Below are positions 39,429-47,412 of a DNA stretch of 64,000 nt, one piece after another. A program made the translations under genes and the position numbers. Source of the DNA: Halorussus rarus (lineage in GTDB: Archaea; Halobacteriota; Halobacteria; Halobacteriales; Haladaptataceae). The first letter of the stretch is position 1; each line of letters begins with the position of its first letter. The notes beneath the pieces are model-generated. The model ran no database searches, was not told where the DNA came from, and worked only from the letters and a program-made list of their open reading frames with translations. Location of the stretch: assembly GCF_003369835.1 (NCBI RefSeq), contig NZ_QPMJ01000003.1, forward strand, positions 452,877 through 516,876, in the 5' to 3' direction.

Positions 39429-39965
39429 GTGAACCGAGGGGCAGTCGTCGCCGTCGTCCTCCTGTTCAGCCTCGCCGCCGGCGGAGTACTGCTCGCCGGC
39501 GACGACGGCCTCGGCGGGACGCCCGACGCTCCCGCAGGCGATTCGACGACCACGACGACAACCGGGAGCGGAGGCTCGCCGACCGATACCGCCAGCGGCG
39601 ACAGCGCCAGTGATGCGACCGCGACGCCTTCCGACTCGGGCTACGCGTTCACCATCCAGTCGATCGAGGACTGCGGGAGCACCTGTCGGGACGTGACTGC
39701 GCGACTCGACAACTCCGGCGGGGCGGTCCGCGAGGAGGTGGAGGTCACCACCAAGATGTACGCCGACGACGATCTGCTGTGGGCGGGCAACGAGACGGTC
39801 GGCCGGCTCGGCCCCGGCGAGTCCCACACCTCGACCCGGCGCGTGGACGTGGGGTTCTCGGGCGGCCTCGCCATCAGCGCCAACGACGGCTACGTCACCA
39901 TCGTCACCGTCGTCCGGTCCGAGGGCGGAACTGCGCGGTTCTCGGAACGCCGGAAAGTGGCCTGA
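39429..39965 (+). CDS. Single-pass exported protein with Ser/Thr linker
   Basis: A 178-aa protein. The N-terminal hydrophobic segment (about 4-24, GAVVAVVLLFSLAAGGVLLAG) is a membrane anchor or signal. A Thr/Ser/Gly/Asp linker to about 70 follows, then a beta-rich extracellular domain of the FxxH/CARDB-like kind (IQSIEDCGSTCRDVTARLDNSGGAVREEVEVTTKMYADD). It contains a close Cys pair, CGSTC. The GTG at 39429 is the best start; a 10-codon frame ending just before it (39397-39429) could be a leader. Confidence 0.65.
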   Translation: MNRGAVVAVVLLFSLAAGGVLLAGDDGLGGTPDAPAGDSTTTTTTGSGGSPTDTASGDSASDATATPSDSGYAFTIQSIEDCGSTCRDVTARLDNSGGAVREEVEVTTKMYADDDLLWAGNETVGRLGPGESHTSTRRVDVGFSGGLAISANDGYVTIVTVVRSEGGTARFSERRKVA

Positions 39966-39999
39966 CCGTCCGCTTCGCTCGACGGTCCGCTCCGACTCG

Positions 40000-40101
40000 T
40001 CACTCGATGTCGGCCCCGCAATCGGGGCACTCGTCGTCCACGATGGTCACCTGCGCGTCGCACTCGGGACAGAACTCGAGATAGCAGGCCGGGTCGCCCA
40101 T
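40000..40101 (-). CDS. 33-aa zinc-ribbon microprotein
   Basis: The frame encodes MGDPACYLEFCPECDAQVTIVDDECPDCGADIE. Two CPxC pairs (CPEC and CPDC) form a complete four-Cys zinc ribbon of the CPxCG microprotein kind known from haloarchaea. It is shorter than most annotated members and easily missed. Its role is unknown. It is convergent with the exported-protein gene. Confidence 0.7.
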   Translation of the reverse strand: MGDPACYLEFCPECDAQVTIVDDECPDCGADIE

Positions 40102-40197
40102 GACGTGGGGTACGCTGGCGCGGCCCAAAGGCGTTGTCCCGCTTCCCTGGTGGTGTTTCGAAACGCTTTTCTCTATCATGTGCCTCGTTGCGAGTGC

Positions 40198-40271
40198 GCC
40201 GCCTTAGCTCAGACTGGGAGAGCACTCGACTGAAGATCGAGCTGTCCCCCGTTCAAATCGGGGAGGCGGCA
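40198..40271 (+). tRNA. tRNA-Phe (anticodon GAA)
   Basis: A 74-nt intronless tRNA. Acceptor GCCGCCT pairs with AGGCGGC, discriminator A. The D-arm region TAGCTCAGACTGGGAGAGCA, anticodon stem CTCGA/TCGAG with loop CTGAAGA (anticodon GAA) and T arm CCCCG/CGGGG with loop TTCAAAT complete the cloverleaf. CCA is not encoded. Confidence 0.95.
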
Positions 40272-40407
40272 CTCGTTCTGCCGACGACAAATGAGCGAGC
40301 GTAGCGAGCGAGCTGTCGTCGGCGATGATGCGTCCGACGCGATTTGAACACGCCAGTCGCAGGCCTGCGCAGTGACCGAAGGGAACGAGCAGGACCGTCT
40401 GGCACCT

Positions 40408-40428
40408 GTTTAAATCGAGGAGGCGGCA
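40408..40428 (+). repeat. Degenerate copy of the tRNA-Phe 3' end
   Basis: Matches 40251-40271 at 19 of 21 positions (a C-to-T and a G-to-A change) and includes the whole acceptor 3' strand AGGCGGC plus A. Confidence 0.7.
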
Positions 40429-40467
40429 TACCACTTTTTACGTCGTCGGGTCTCCTCGCTCATGGTT

Positions 40468-40623
40468 CGAGAGAGCTCCGCTCTCTCGTCATCACGAAAA
40501 TCTCCGATTTTCGAACGACTACGCTCGCTGCGGGAACCACTCCTCGTAAAAACTTGGGGAAAACCCCCGGACGCGACCGAAGGGAGCGTCCGGTGAAACC
40601 GCGGCTCGCTTCGCTCGCCGCGG
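40468..40623. repeat. Array of four palindromes
   Basis: Arms: CGAGAGAG/CTCTCTCG (40468-40488), CGAAAATC/GATTTTCG (40495-40513), CCGGACGC/GCGTCCGG (40567-40593) and CCGCGGC/GCCGCGG (40599-40623). The first pair uses the same stem types as the palindrome inside the FAD oxidoreductase gene at 30948-30999. Confidence 0.65.
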
Positions 40624-40798
40624 TATCCTGCACGGTCTTCGACTGCGGACAGGGCCCTCCGTTTCCAGTTTTGTAGTGGGTTGCAGTCAAAGTGCTACCA
40701 AGGTACAATCGTTCGATGACCTCCCCGCTTCCCGCCGGAAGCTGGCCATCTCAAGTTCAAGCGAAGGTTTATACTTCGGATTTCGCTAGCAAGGGGTG

Positions 40799-41527
40799 AT
40801 GGAGTCCCCGTTCGACGTGTTACTCATCGACGCCGACGCCGACGACGAGGAGGTCGAGCAGGCGTACCGGGAGCGGGTGAAGGAGGCCCACCCGGACCAG
40901 GGCGGCTCGGTGGAGGAGTTCCAGGCGGTCAGGGCCGCCTACAAGAAGATCCAGGCGGGCTACGAGGAGAACGGCGCCGCGGCCGGCGGCGACGAGGTCG
41001 ACCGCCAGGCGGCCGACCGGACCCGGGCCGCCGATCGGGGGACCGTCGGCGACGACCGGGACGACGCCGGCGACGCCGGCGCCGAACCCCGCGACCGGCG
41101 GGTCTCCTCGCAGGTCACGTACCTCAACTACGACGTGCTCTCGGACTTCGGGTGGGAGACCGACGACGCGGACCTCTTCGAGAAGGCGGCCGCCGCGGAC
41201 CTCGGCGAGGAGGACTACGGGGAGTTCCGCGTCCAGCCCGGCGAGTCGCTGCTCGAGGCCGCCGAGGACCGGGGCTTCGCGTGGCCGTTCGCCTGCCGCG
41301 GCGGGGCGTGCGCCAACTGCGCCATCCTGCTGCGCGACGGGGAGCTGTCGATGCCAGCCAGCCACGTCCTCTCGGAGGAGCTGATGGAACAGGGCATCCG
41401 GCTGTCGTGCAACGGGATGCCCATCACCGACGAGCTGGAGGTCGTCTACAACGTCAAGCACATGCCCGAACTCGACGACCTCCTGCTGCCGCCCCGACCG
41501 TTCGAGCAGGCGTACTCCGACGACTGA
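40799..41527 (+). CDS. J-domain/2Fe-2S ferredoxin fusion
   Basis: A 242-aa fusion. Residues 1-50 are a DnaJ-like J domain with H31-P32-D33. A charged disordered linker runs from 55 to 103. Residues about 105-242 are a plant-type 2Fe-2S ferredoxin with ligands C166, C171, C174 (CRGGACANC) and C204. The ferredoxin carries electrons; the J domain suggests recruitment of DnaK/Hsp70, perhaps for cluster assembly. A TTTATACTT box about 25-30 bp upstream supports the start; GTG 40796 is one codon earlier. Confidence 0.9.
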   Translation: MESPFDVLLIDADADDEEVEQAYRERVKEAHPDQGGSVEEFQAVRAAYKKIQAGYEENGAAAGGDEVDRQAADRTRAADRGTVGDDRDDAGDAGAEPRDRRVSSQVTYLNYDVLSDFGWETDDADLFEKAAAADLGEEDYGEFRVQPGESLLEAAEDRGFAWPFACRGGACANCAILLRDGELSMPASHVLSEELMEQGIRLSCNGMPITDELEVVYNVKHMPELDDLLLPPRPFEQAYSDD

Positions 41528-41648
41528 CCCGCACGACGAGCCCCGACAGGCCGTCGCATCTGTCCACGAACGCGGGCCCGACGTCGTTCGCTTCCCGTCG
41601 CCTCCGAAGTCGAACAAATTAACTACCGCCTCTGTGAACCGCTCTCGC

Positions 41649-42317
41649 ATGAAAGCAGGGGTACTCGGCATCGTCCGGGACGACTTCGAGGTCGTCGACT
41701 CGTTCTCCGACACCGTCGAGCGCGACGGCAGGGAACTCGAACGCGTGCTGGACGTCCGGCGGGTGTTCTCGCTCCCCTCCGGCCAGATCGCGTTCGAGGG
41801 TCGGGCGGCGGTCGAGCGCGTGGTCGAACGGACGACGACCGAACTCGACTCCGGCGAGGTCAGGGTCGAGGAGACGCCGGAGACCGAGACCCGCGTCACC
41901 GACCTCGTCGGCGTCCCCGGCGAGTTCGTGGTCGCGGGCAGCGGGAAGGGCACCTTCGCGTTCGACCTGGTGAGCCACGACACGGCCGCCGACATCGAAC
42001 GCGCCAGCCTCGACCTCGACGCCTTCCTCGACGCCCAGTCCGACGCCGAGCCGTGGCGGGCGGGCTTCTACGACGGCGCCGGCAACTGCGAGAACGGCGT
42101 GGTCCACGGCTCGGACCTGCTCGACGACGACCGGCTCGCCGACATCCTCGACGGCGCGTCGCTCAACCAGCTCGGGCTCGACTGCTCGTACGGCGACCGG
42201 TCGCTCAAGATGACCGCGGCCGAGAGCGGCTACGTCGAGGTGTACCGGCCGAGCGACTTCGACACCGCCGACTTCCTCCAGTACCTGCTCGACGAGGTCG
42301 TCCCGCACGCCGCGTGA
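41649..42317 (+). CDS. Conserved hypothetical protein
   Basis: A 222-aa soluble acidic protein beginning MKAGVLGIVRDDFEVVDSFSDTVERDGRELERVLDVRRVFSL. It is predicted to be mixed alpha/beta with no membrane segment and one Cys pair (NCENG, DCSYG) in the last third. I do not recognise the family. The start ATG at 41649 is preferred over an upstream GTG-type start at 41634. It precedes the carbonic anhydrase gene by 64 bp on the same strand but has no obvious link to it. Confidence 0.7.
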   Translation: MKAGVLGIVRDDFEVVDSFSDTVERDGRELERVLDVRRVFSLPSGQIAFEGRAAVERVVERTTTELDSGEVRVEETPETETRVTDLVGVPGEFVVAGSGKGTFAFDLVSHDTAADIERASLDLDAFLDAQSDAEPWRAGFYDGAGNCENGVVHGSDLLDDDRLADILDGASLNQLGLDCSYGDRSLKMTAAESGYVEVYRPSDFDTADFLQYLLDEVVPHAA

Positions 42318-42381
42318 GGTGCCGGCGTGTCCCTCGGCTCCCTTCGGGACACATATTACGCCCGGCGACGCTGTTTCGCAC

Positions 42382-43077
42382 ATGGCGAGCCAGACGCTCC
42401 TCGACCTGCTGGAGGGGAACCGCGAACACGTCGAATCGCTCGCGGCGGACCACTTCGACGCCGTGCAGGACGAACAGCGACCGGAGGTCGTCTCCATCTG
42501 CTGTTCGGACTCCCGGGTCTCCCAGGAGGGGATGTGGACCGTCGCGGAGCCGGGCCGGCTGTTCACCCCGAGCAACATCGGCAACCAGGTCTGGGACGAG
42601 TACGATGGCGAGCGCGTAGTGAACGGCAACCTGCTCTACCCGCTCGCCCACACGGGCACCGAAACGGTCGCGGTCGTCGGCCACACCGGCTGCGGGGCGG
42701 TCACCGCGGCCTACCGGGCGGTCACCGCGGACGAGAGCGGGGACTACCCCGGCATCGAGAAGTGGGTCCGGAGCCTCGTGCCGGTGGTCGAGGCGGGGCT
42801 CGACGACGAGGCGGTCGACGCCGACGCGGACGCCGACGCGGTCGTGAACCAGCTGGTGGAGTACAACGTCCACCGGCAGGTCGCGTTCCTCCGGGAGGCC
42901 GACGCGCTGCCGGCGTCGGCCTCGGTCTACGGGTTCGTCTACGACTTCCAGCGCGTCTACGGCGACGTCCCGGGCCGGACGTACCTCGTGAACGACGACG
43001 GCGAGACCGACCCGGACGCAATCGCCGACCGCCTGCCCGAGGAGTACGCCGACTCGGTCGCGAGCCTGCTCTACTGA
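42382..43077 (+). CDS. Beta-class carbonic anhydrase
   Basis: A 231-aa zinc enzyme hydrating CO2 to bicarbonate. The zinc ligands and dyad are visible: C41 and D43-R45 in ICCSDSRVS, and H101 and C104 in VVGHTGCGAV. The intervening IGNQVWDEY and AHTGTETV segments are standard. It probably supplies bicarbonate for carboxylases. ATG 42382 is used. Confidence 0.92.
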   Translation: MASQTLLDLLEGNREHVESLAADHFDAVQDEQRPEVVSICCSDSRVSQEGMWTVAEPGRLFTPSNIGNQVWDEYDGERVVNGNLLYPLAHTGTETVAVVGHTGCGAVTAAYRAVTADESGDYPGIEKWVRSLVPVVEAGLDDEAVDADADADAVVNQLVEYNVHRQVAFLREADALPASASVYGFVYDFQRVYGDVPGRTYLVNDDGETDPDAIADRLPEEYADSVASLLY

Positions 43078-43162
43078 CCCGGCGACCGAGCTCCGACGGC
43101 TCGGCCGTGTCACCGGCTCTCTCGGAAGCCTTATCCGTGCGCCGCTACTCCGTTCGGACGCA

Positions 43163-43357
43163 ATGGCGAAAGGAACGGTCGACTTCTTCAACGACACCGG
43201 CGGTTACGGCTTTATCGAGACTGAGGACGCGGACGAGGACGTTTTCTTCCACATGGAGGACGTTGGCGGCCCGGACCTCGAAGAGGGACAGGAAATCGAG
43301 TTCGACATCGAGCAGGCTGACAAGGGTCCGCGAGCGACCAACGTCCAGCGGCTGTAG
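43163..43357 (+). CDS. Cold-shock-domain protein
   Basis: A 64-aa single CSD protein (MAKGTVDFFNDTGGYGFIETEDADEDVFFHMEDV...). RNP1 is GGYGFI and RNP2 is VFFHM. It binds single-stranded RNA or DNA as an RNA chaperone. Compared with bacterial CspA it has a normal length and more acidic residues, as expected for a halophile. Confidence 0.95.
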   Translation: MAKGTVDFFNDTGGYGFIETEDADEDVFFHMEDVGGPDLEEGQEIEFDIEQADKGPRATNVQRL

Positions 43358-43511
43358 TCGGTCGAACTTCTGCAACGATCAGTTTTTCCATTTATCGCCC
43401 CGGTAGCGACTGCCTCGTCGCAACGGGTGTCGCGAGACGGACACCGATGGCCGACGACCCGATACTGATAGATTTACTTACATTTATGTGCTGGGGCACA
43501 CGAGATTCCCC

Positions 43512-44180
43512 ATGGAGTTCAACATCCGCAAGCGACCCAGCAGCGCCATCCTCGAAGTCACGCTCGACGACGGCGAGCGAATCGACGCCGAGCCCGGTGC
43601 GATGGTGAGCCGGACCGACGCGGTCGAAACCGACACCGAGGTCGCGGGCGGCGAGGGCGTGACCGGCATGCTCTCGCGGGCGATCTCCGACGAGCGCGAG
43701 ATGACAGCCAACGCCTTCCGGGCGACCGCCGACGGCGCCCAGGTGCTGCTCGCGCCCGACGCGCCCGGCGACGTCACGCCCATCGACCTGGCTGAGACGG
43801 GCCGCATCAAGGTCCAGTCGGGGTCGACGCTCGCGTGGACCCCGGACGTCGAGAAGTCGACCGCCGCCAACGAGGCCGGCAACTTCTTCTCGTCGGGCGA
43901 ACTGACCGTCCTCGCGATGGCGGGCGAGGGCACCGCGTTCCTCTCGGCCTACGGCGCCGTGGTCTCCCGCGAGGTCGCTTCCGACGACCCGCTCGTGGTC
44001 GACGAGGACCACCTCGTCGCGTGGACCGACGGCCTCGACGTCTCCCGAGAGCGCGACGGCTCGATAAAGTCCACGCTGCTCGGCGGCGAGGGGTTCGTGA
44101 CCCGGTTCACCGGCGACGGGAGCGTCTGGCTCCAGACCCGCGACCCCCTCGTGTTCCGGCGGTCGGCCGGCGGGAACTAG
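43512..44180 (+). CDS. AIM24 family protein
   Basis: A 222-aa member of the AIM24/TIGR00266 family, which forms a beta-prism-like fold. Typical segments are DGERIDAEPGAMVSRTDAVE, GRIKVQSGSTLAWTPDVE and SAYGAVVSREV. The molecular role in prokaryotes is unknown; the mitochondrial homologue supports inner-membrane organisation. The ATG at 43512 gives the conserved start MEFNIRKRPSSAI. Confidence 0.88.
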   Translation: MEFNIRKRPSSAILEVTLDDGERIDAEPGAMVSRTDAVETDTEVAGGEGVTGMLSRAISDEREMTANAFRATADGAQVLLAPDAPGDVTPIDLAETGRIKVQSGSTLAWTPDVEKSTAANEAGNFFSSGELTVLAMAGEGTAFLSAYGAVVSREVASDDPLVVDEDHLVAWTDGLDVSRERDGSIKSTLLGGEGFVTRFTGDGSVWLQTRDPLVFRRSAGGN

Positions 44181-44181
44181 G

Positions 44182-45030
44182 CTACTCGTCGAGGCGCTTC
44201 ATCTCCTCGTCGGAGAGCTCGACCGCCGAGGCCGCGACGTTCTGCTCGAGGTGGTCGACGCTGGAGGTGCCCGGAATCGGGACGGTGACCGGCGAGTGCT
44301 CGAGCAGCCACGCCAGCGCGACCTGCCGGGGCGTGGCGTCGCGGTTCGCCGCGACGTCCTCCAGCACCGATTCCTTCTCGCCGAGATCGCCCCCGCCGAT
44401 GGGGAAGTAGGCGATGAAGCCGATACCGGCGTCCTCGCACGCCTCGAGCACGTCCTCGTGCTCGCGGTCGCCGACGTTGTACTGGTTCTGGACCGTCGCC
44501 ACGTCCACCATGTCGCGGGCCGTCTCGAGCTGGTCGACGCTGACGTTGCTCAGGCCGACGTGGTCGACCAGCCCGTCGTCCTTGAGTTCGCCGAACGCCT
44601 GGACCGCTTCCTCGAACGAGGCGTCGACGTCGGTGTTGTGCAGCTGGTAGAGGTCGATGCTGTCAACGCCGAGCCGGTCGATGCTTGTGAGCACCTGGTT
44701 CCGGAAGTAGTCGGGGCCGCCGTGGGGGATCCAGTCGCCCGACCGGTTCCGGAGGAAGCCGGCCTTCGTGGCCACGACCGCGTCGTCGGACTCGAGCGCC
44801 TCCCCGATGATGCGCTCGCTGACCCCCGGCCCGTAGGAGTCGGCGGTGTCGACGAAGTCGACGTCCATCTCGACCGCCCGCCGCAGGACCTCGCGGGCCT
44901 CGTCCTCGTCGTCGGGGCGGCCGATGATGTCCTCGCCGGTCAGCCGCATCGCGCCGTACGCGAGTCGGTGGACGGTCAGGTCGCCGCCGATGTCGAACGT
45001 GTCGCTCCGGTTCTGGCTGACTTCGACCAT
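44182..45030 (-). CDS. Aldo/keto reductase
   Basis: A 282-aa NADPH-dependent AKR. The tetrad region is visible: D and Y in VDFVDTADSYGPG, K in VVATKAGF and H in DLYQLHN. The C terminus carries VPIPGTSSVDHLEQN, the cofactor-binding stretch. Substrate unknown. It converges tightly on the AIM24 gene (one base between stops) and faces the rhomboid-like gene divergently. Confidence 0.92.
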   Translation of the reverse strand: MVEVSQNRSDTFDIGGDLTVHRLAYGAMRLTGEDIIGRPDDEDEAREVLRRAVEMDVDFVDTADSYGPGVSERIIGEALESDDAVVATKAGFLRNRSGDWIPHGGPDYFRNQVLTSIDRLGVDSIDLYQLHNTDVDASFEEAVQAFGELKDDGLVDHVGLSNVSVDQLETARDMVDVATVQNQYNVGDREHEDVLEACEDAGIGFIAYFPIGGGDLGEKESVLEDVAANRDATPRQVALAWLLEHSPVTVPIPGTSSVDHLEQNVAASAVELSDEEMKRLDE

Positions 45031-45135
45031 ACCGTTCCTGGGGTAGTGATTTCATTAGTCGTTCTGGTAGCCCCCGGTCTTGCGGGGAACGGCCGGGGGG
45101 AGGCTTTTGGTGGTCGCGGTCGAATTGCACTCCGG

Positions 45136-45996
45136 ATGAGTGACGCCGCAGCGAGACTCGACCCGTCGGCCGAGTCCGAGGCGTTCGGCTACCCCCGGTC
45201 GGCGGTCGCGGCCGACCTCGCGGCCATCGCGGCGGTCGGGGTCGTCCTCGTCGCGGTCCAGGCGCTGCCCGCGGCGGTCCGCGACGGCCTCGCGTTCGAC
45301 CACGCCGCCTTCGACCCGCACACCCTGCTCACCGCGGCGTACGTCCACGCCGGCGCCGGCCACCTGCTCAGCAACCTCGGCGGCTACGTCTCGCTGTCGG
45401 TGGTCACCTATCTCGTCTGCCTCCACGCCGACCGCCGGGCGTGGTTCCGCCGGACCTTCCCGGCGTTCCTGGTGGTGCTACCGGTCGCGGTCAACCTCAC
45501 GAGCTACGTCCTCCTCGAAGCGCGGTTCCCCGCCGCAACCCCGGTCTCGCGGGGGTTCTCGGGCGTGGTCGCGGGCTTCGGCGGCTTCCTGCTGGCCGCG
45601 GTGGCGGTCCAGCTCCGGCGGACCTACTCCCGGGAGACAGTCTTCTTCGTCGGCCAGTTCGCGGTCCTGCTCCTGTTCGGGGAACTGCTCTGGATCTACG
45701 CCGCCCGCGTCACCGTCCTCGAGGGCGCGGCCGTCACCGGCGGCCTCGCGCTGGCGGTGTCGGGCATCGCCTCGCGGACCCGCGGCCGGACGTACGGCGA
45801 CGCCCACTTCCGGCAGGTCGGCCTCGACCTGCTGTACGTCGGCCTCGTGCTCGCGCTGCTGGTCTGGCTGGTGTACGGGCTCTTCCCGGCCGACCCCGTC
45901 GACCACGGCACGTTCACCAACGTCTTCGCCCACGGCGCCGGGTTCGTCGAGGGCGGCGTTCTGGCGGCGCTCACGCTCGTCGCGTTCCGCCCCTGA
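45136..45996 (+). CDS. Rhomboid-like intramembrane protease homologue
   Basis: A 286-aa polytopic membrane protein with about seven hydrophobic segments. Rhomboid landmarks are present: H76-x3-N80 (HLLSN), the serine motif GFSG with S142, and H266 (NVFAHGAGF) in the last helix. These make a serine-histidine dyad plausible. Spacing between S142 and H266 is longer than in short bacterial rhomboids because of extra helices, so activity is not certain. The ATG at 45136 is the true start; a longer frame from 44251 is shadow of the AKR gene. Confidence 0.78.
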   Translation: MSDAAARLDPSAESEAFGYPRSAVAADLAAIAAVGVVLVAVQALPAAVRDGLAFDHAAFDPHTLLTAAYVHAGAGHLLSNLGGYVSLSVVTYLVCLHADRRAWFRRTFPAFLVVLPVAVNLTSYVLLEARFPAATPVSRGFSGVVAGFGGFLLAAVAVQLRRTYSRETVFFVGQFAVLLLFGELLWIYAARVTVLEGAAVTGGLALAVSGIASRTRGRTYGDAHFRQVGLDLLYVGLVLALLVWLVYGLFPADPVDHGTFTNVFAHGAGFVEGGVLAALTLVAFRP

Positions 45997-46064
45997 GCGG
46001 GCGGATATTCCGTCCTTTACTCAGCAACAGGTTTGAATACCCGCGGCGCCTACCCACGATCACG

Positions 46065-46655
46065 ATGATGGCGACGACCCACGCCCTGTTCGGGATGGCG
46101 CTCGGAGCGGTCGCGCTGGTCGTCGCCCCCGAGTACGCCACGGTGGCCGTCGCGGCGGGCGGGATCGGCGGTCTGTTCCCCGACCTCGACCTCGCGGGCG
46201 ACCACCGCAAGGACCTCCACTTCCCGGTGTGCTACTCGCTGGCGGCGGTCGCGGCGCTCGCGCTCGCGGCGGTCGCGCCGACCGCGGTCACGGTCGCCGT
46301 CGCGGTCTTCCTCGCATCGGCGGCGCTCCACTCCGCCGGCGACGCGCTCGGGGGCGGCCTCGAACTCCGGCCCTGGGAGGCCACCTCCGAGGAGGCGGTC
46401 TACGACCACTTCAACGGCCGGTGGATAGCCCCGCGGCGGTGGATCCGCTACGACGGCGCGCCCGAGGACCTGCTGGCGGCCGCGGCGTTCGCGGCGCCCG
46501 GCGTGCTCTACGCCGAACCGCTCCAGCAGGCGGTCCTCGCGCTGCTGGGCGTGTCGACCGTCTACGCCCTCCTCCGGAAGCGTCTCGTCGACGCCGGCGA
46601 GCGACTGGCCGACAGGCTTCCGCCCGGCCTGGCGGCGCTCGCGACGGAGGACTGA
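46065..46655 (+). CDS. Membrane-bound metal-dependent hydrolase-like protein (DUF457/YdjM type)
   Basis: A 196-aa membrane protein. It starts MMATTHALFGMALGAVAL, with the THALFG motif of the family, then GGLFPDLDLAGDHRKDLHFPVCYSLAAVA carrying Asp/His residues that could bind metal, and four hydrophobic segments in all. The biochemical function of this family is unknown. ATGATG at 46065 gives two adjacent possible starts. Confidence 0.72.
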   Translation: MMATTHALFGMALGAVALVVAPEYATVAVAAGGIGGLFPDLDLAGDHRKDLHFPVCYSLAAVAALALAAVAPTAVTVAVAVFLASAALHSAGDALGGGLELRPWEATSEEAVYDHFNGRWIAPRRWIRYDGAPEDLLAAAAFAAPGVLYAEPLQQAVLALLGVSTVYALLRKRLVDAGERLADRLPPGLAALATED

Positions 46656-46731
46656 CGCGGGAACCGTGCCAGCCGTTCCCGGGGGTCTCGGCCTCGGACG
46701 CCGCGGAATCGCCCTACCGCGCATCGAAGGG

Positions 46732-46736
46732 TTTAT
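46732..46736 (+). promoter_or_regulatory. TATA-like element for rpl10e
   Basis: TTTAT within GGGTTTATCCGC lies about 35 bp before the rpl10e ATG, implying a short leader. It is the only AT-rich tract in the 114-bp gap. Confidence 0.4.
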
Positions 46737-46769
46737 CCGCCGCGTGACCCTCAGACTCCAGTAATAACT

Positions 46770-47300
46770 ATGTCGGACAAACCTGCCTCGATGTACCGGG
46801 AGATCAGCAAGCCGGCGTACACCCGACGCGAGTACATCACCGGCATCCCCGGTTCGAAGATCGCACAGCACGAGATGGGCAACCTCGAGAGCGACCAGGA
46901 CGACTACCCCGTCCAGATCAGCCTCGTCACCGAGGAGGAGTGCCAGCTCCGCCACGGCTCGCTGGAGGCCTCCCGCCTGTCGGCCAACCGCCACCTGCTC
47001 AAGGAGCTCGGCCAGGAGAACTACAAGATGATCCTCCGGAAGTTCCCCCACCACGTCATCCGGGAGAACAAGCAGGCGACCGGCGCGGGCGCGGACCGCG
47101 TCTCCGACGGGATGCGCCAGGCGTTCGGCAAGGTCGTCGGCACGGCCGCCCGCATCCCGCGCAACGACCGCATCTTCACCGCGTGGTGCCGGCCCGAGGA
47201 CGCCCCCGTCGTGAAGGACGCGCTCCGGCGCGCCTACAACAAGATCTCGCCGCCGTGCCGCATCAAGGTCGAGAAGGGCGAGAAGCTCCTCGTCGCGTAG
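46770..47300 (+). CDS. rpl10e: Large-subunit ribosomal protein L10e (uL16)
   Basis: A 176-aa archaeal/eukaryotic L10e, the uL16 protein near the peptidyl-transferase centre. Diagnostic segments are [64 protein letters not shown] and [18 protein letters not shown]. Full length. It is separate from the main ribosomal operons, as usual in haloarchaea. Confidence 0.96.
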   Translation: MSDKPASMYREISKPAYTRREYITGIPGSKIAQHEMGNLESDQDDYPVQISLVTEEECQLRHGSLEASRLSANRHLLKELGQENYKMILRKFPHHVIRENKQATGAGADRVSDGMRQAFGKVVGTAARIPRNDRIFTAWCRPEDAPVVKDALRRAYNKISPPCRIKVEKGEKLLVA

Positions 47301-47412
47301 ACCGGATCTCCGCTTTCTGTCGTCGCTCCCGTCGCTCGCCAGCCACGGGCTCGTCGGCGCCCGACGCGGCGCGGAGCGCACCTTTTTACTCCCGGCCTCC
47401 TACCGAGCGCGT

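Larger units (their letters stand above)
40272..40798. other. Structured intergenic region behind tRNA-Phe
   Basis: 527 bases without a credible gene. In order it holds a perfect 10-bp inverted repeat (GCCGACGACA 40280-40289 with TGTCGTCGGC 40314-40323) and the core shared with the tRNA-Val element (40340-40400). Next are a decayed tRNA-Phe 3' copy (40408-40428) and four palindromes (40468-40623). About 100 bp of less structured DNA follow, then a TTTATACTT promoter box near 40768 for the ferredoxin gene. Confidence 0.65.

Noticed and set aside
38843..40798. A mobile island between the two tRNAs
   Set aside because: The tRNA 3' copies are separated by only 100-250 bp from their own tRNA, no integrase or mobilisation gene is present, and the genes between look like ordinary small haloarchaeal genes.
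44251..45996. 581-codon frame containing the rhomboid-like protein
   Set aside because: The first 295 codons lie opposite the aldo/keto reductase gene and are its shadow; the real protein starts at 45136.
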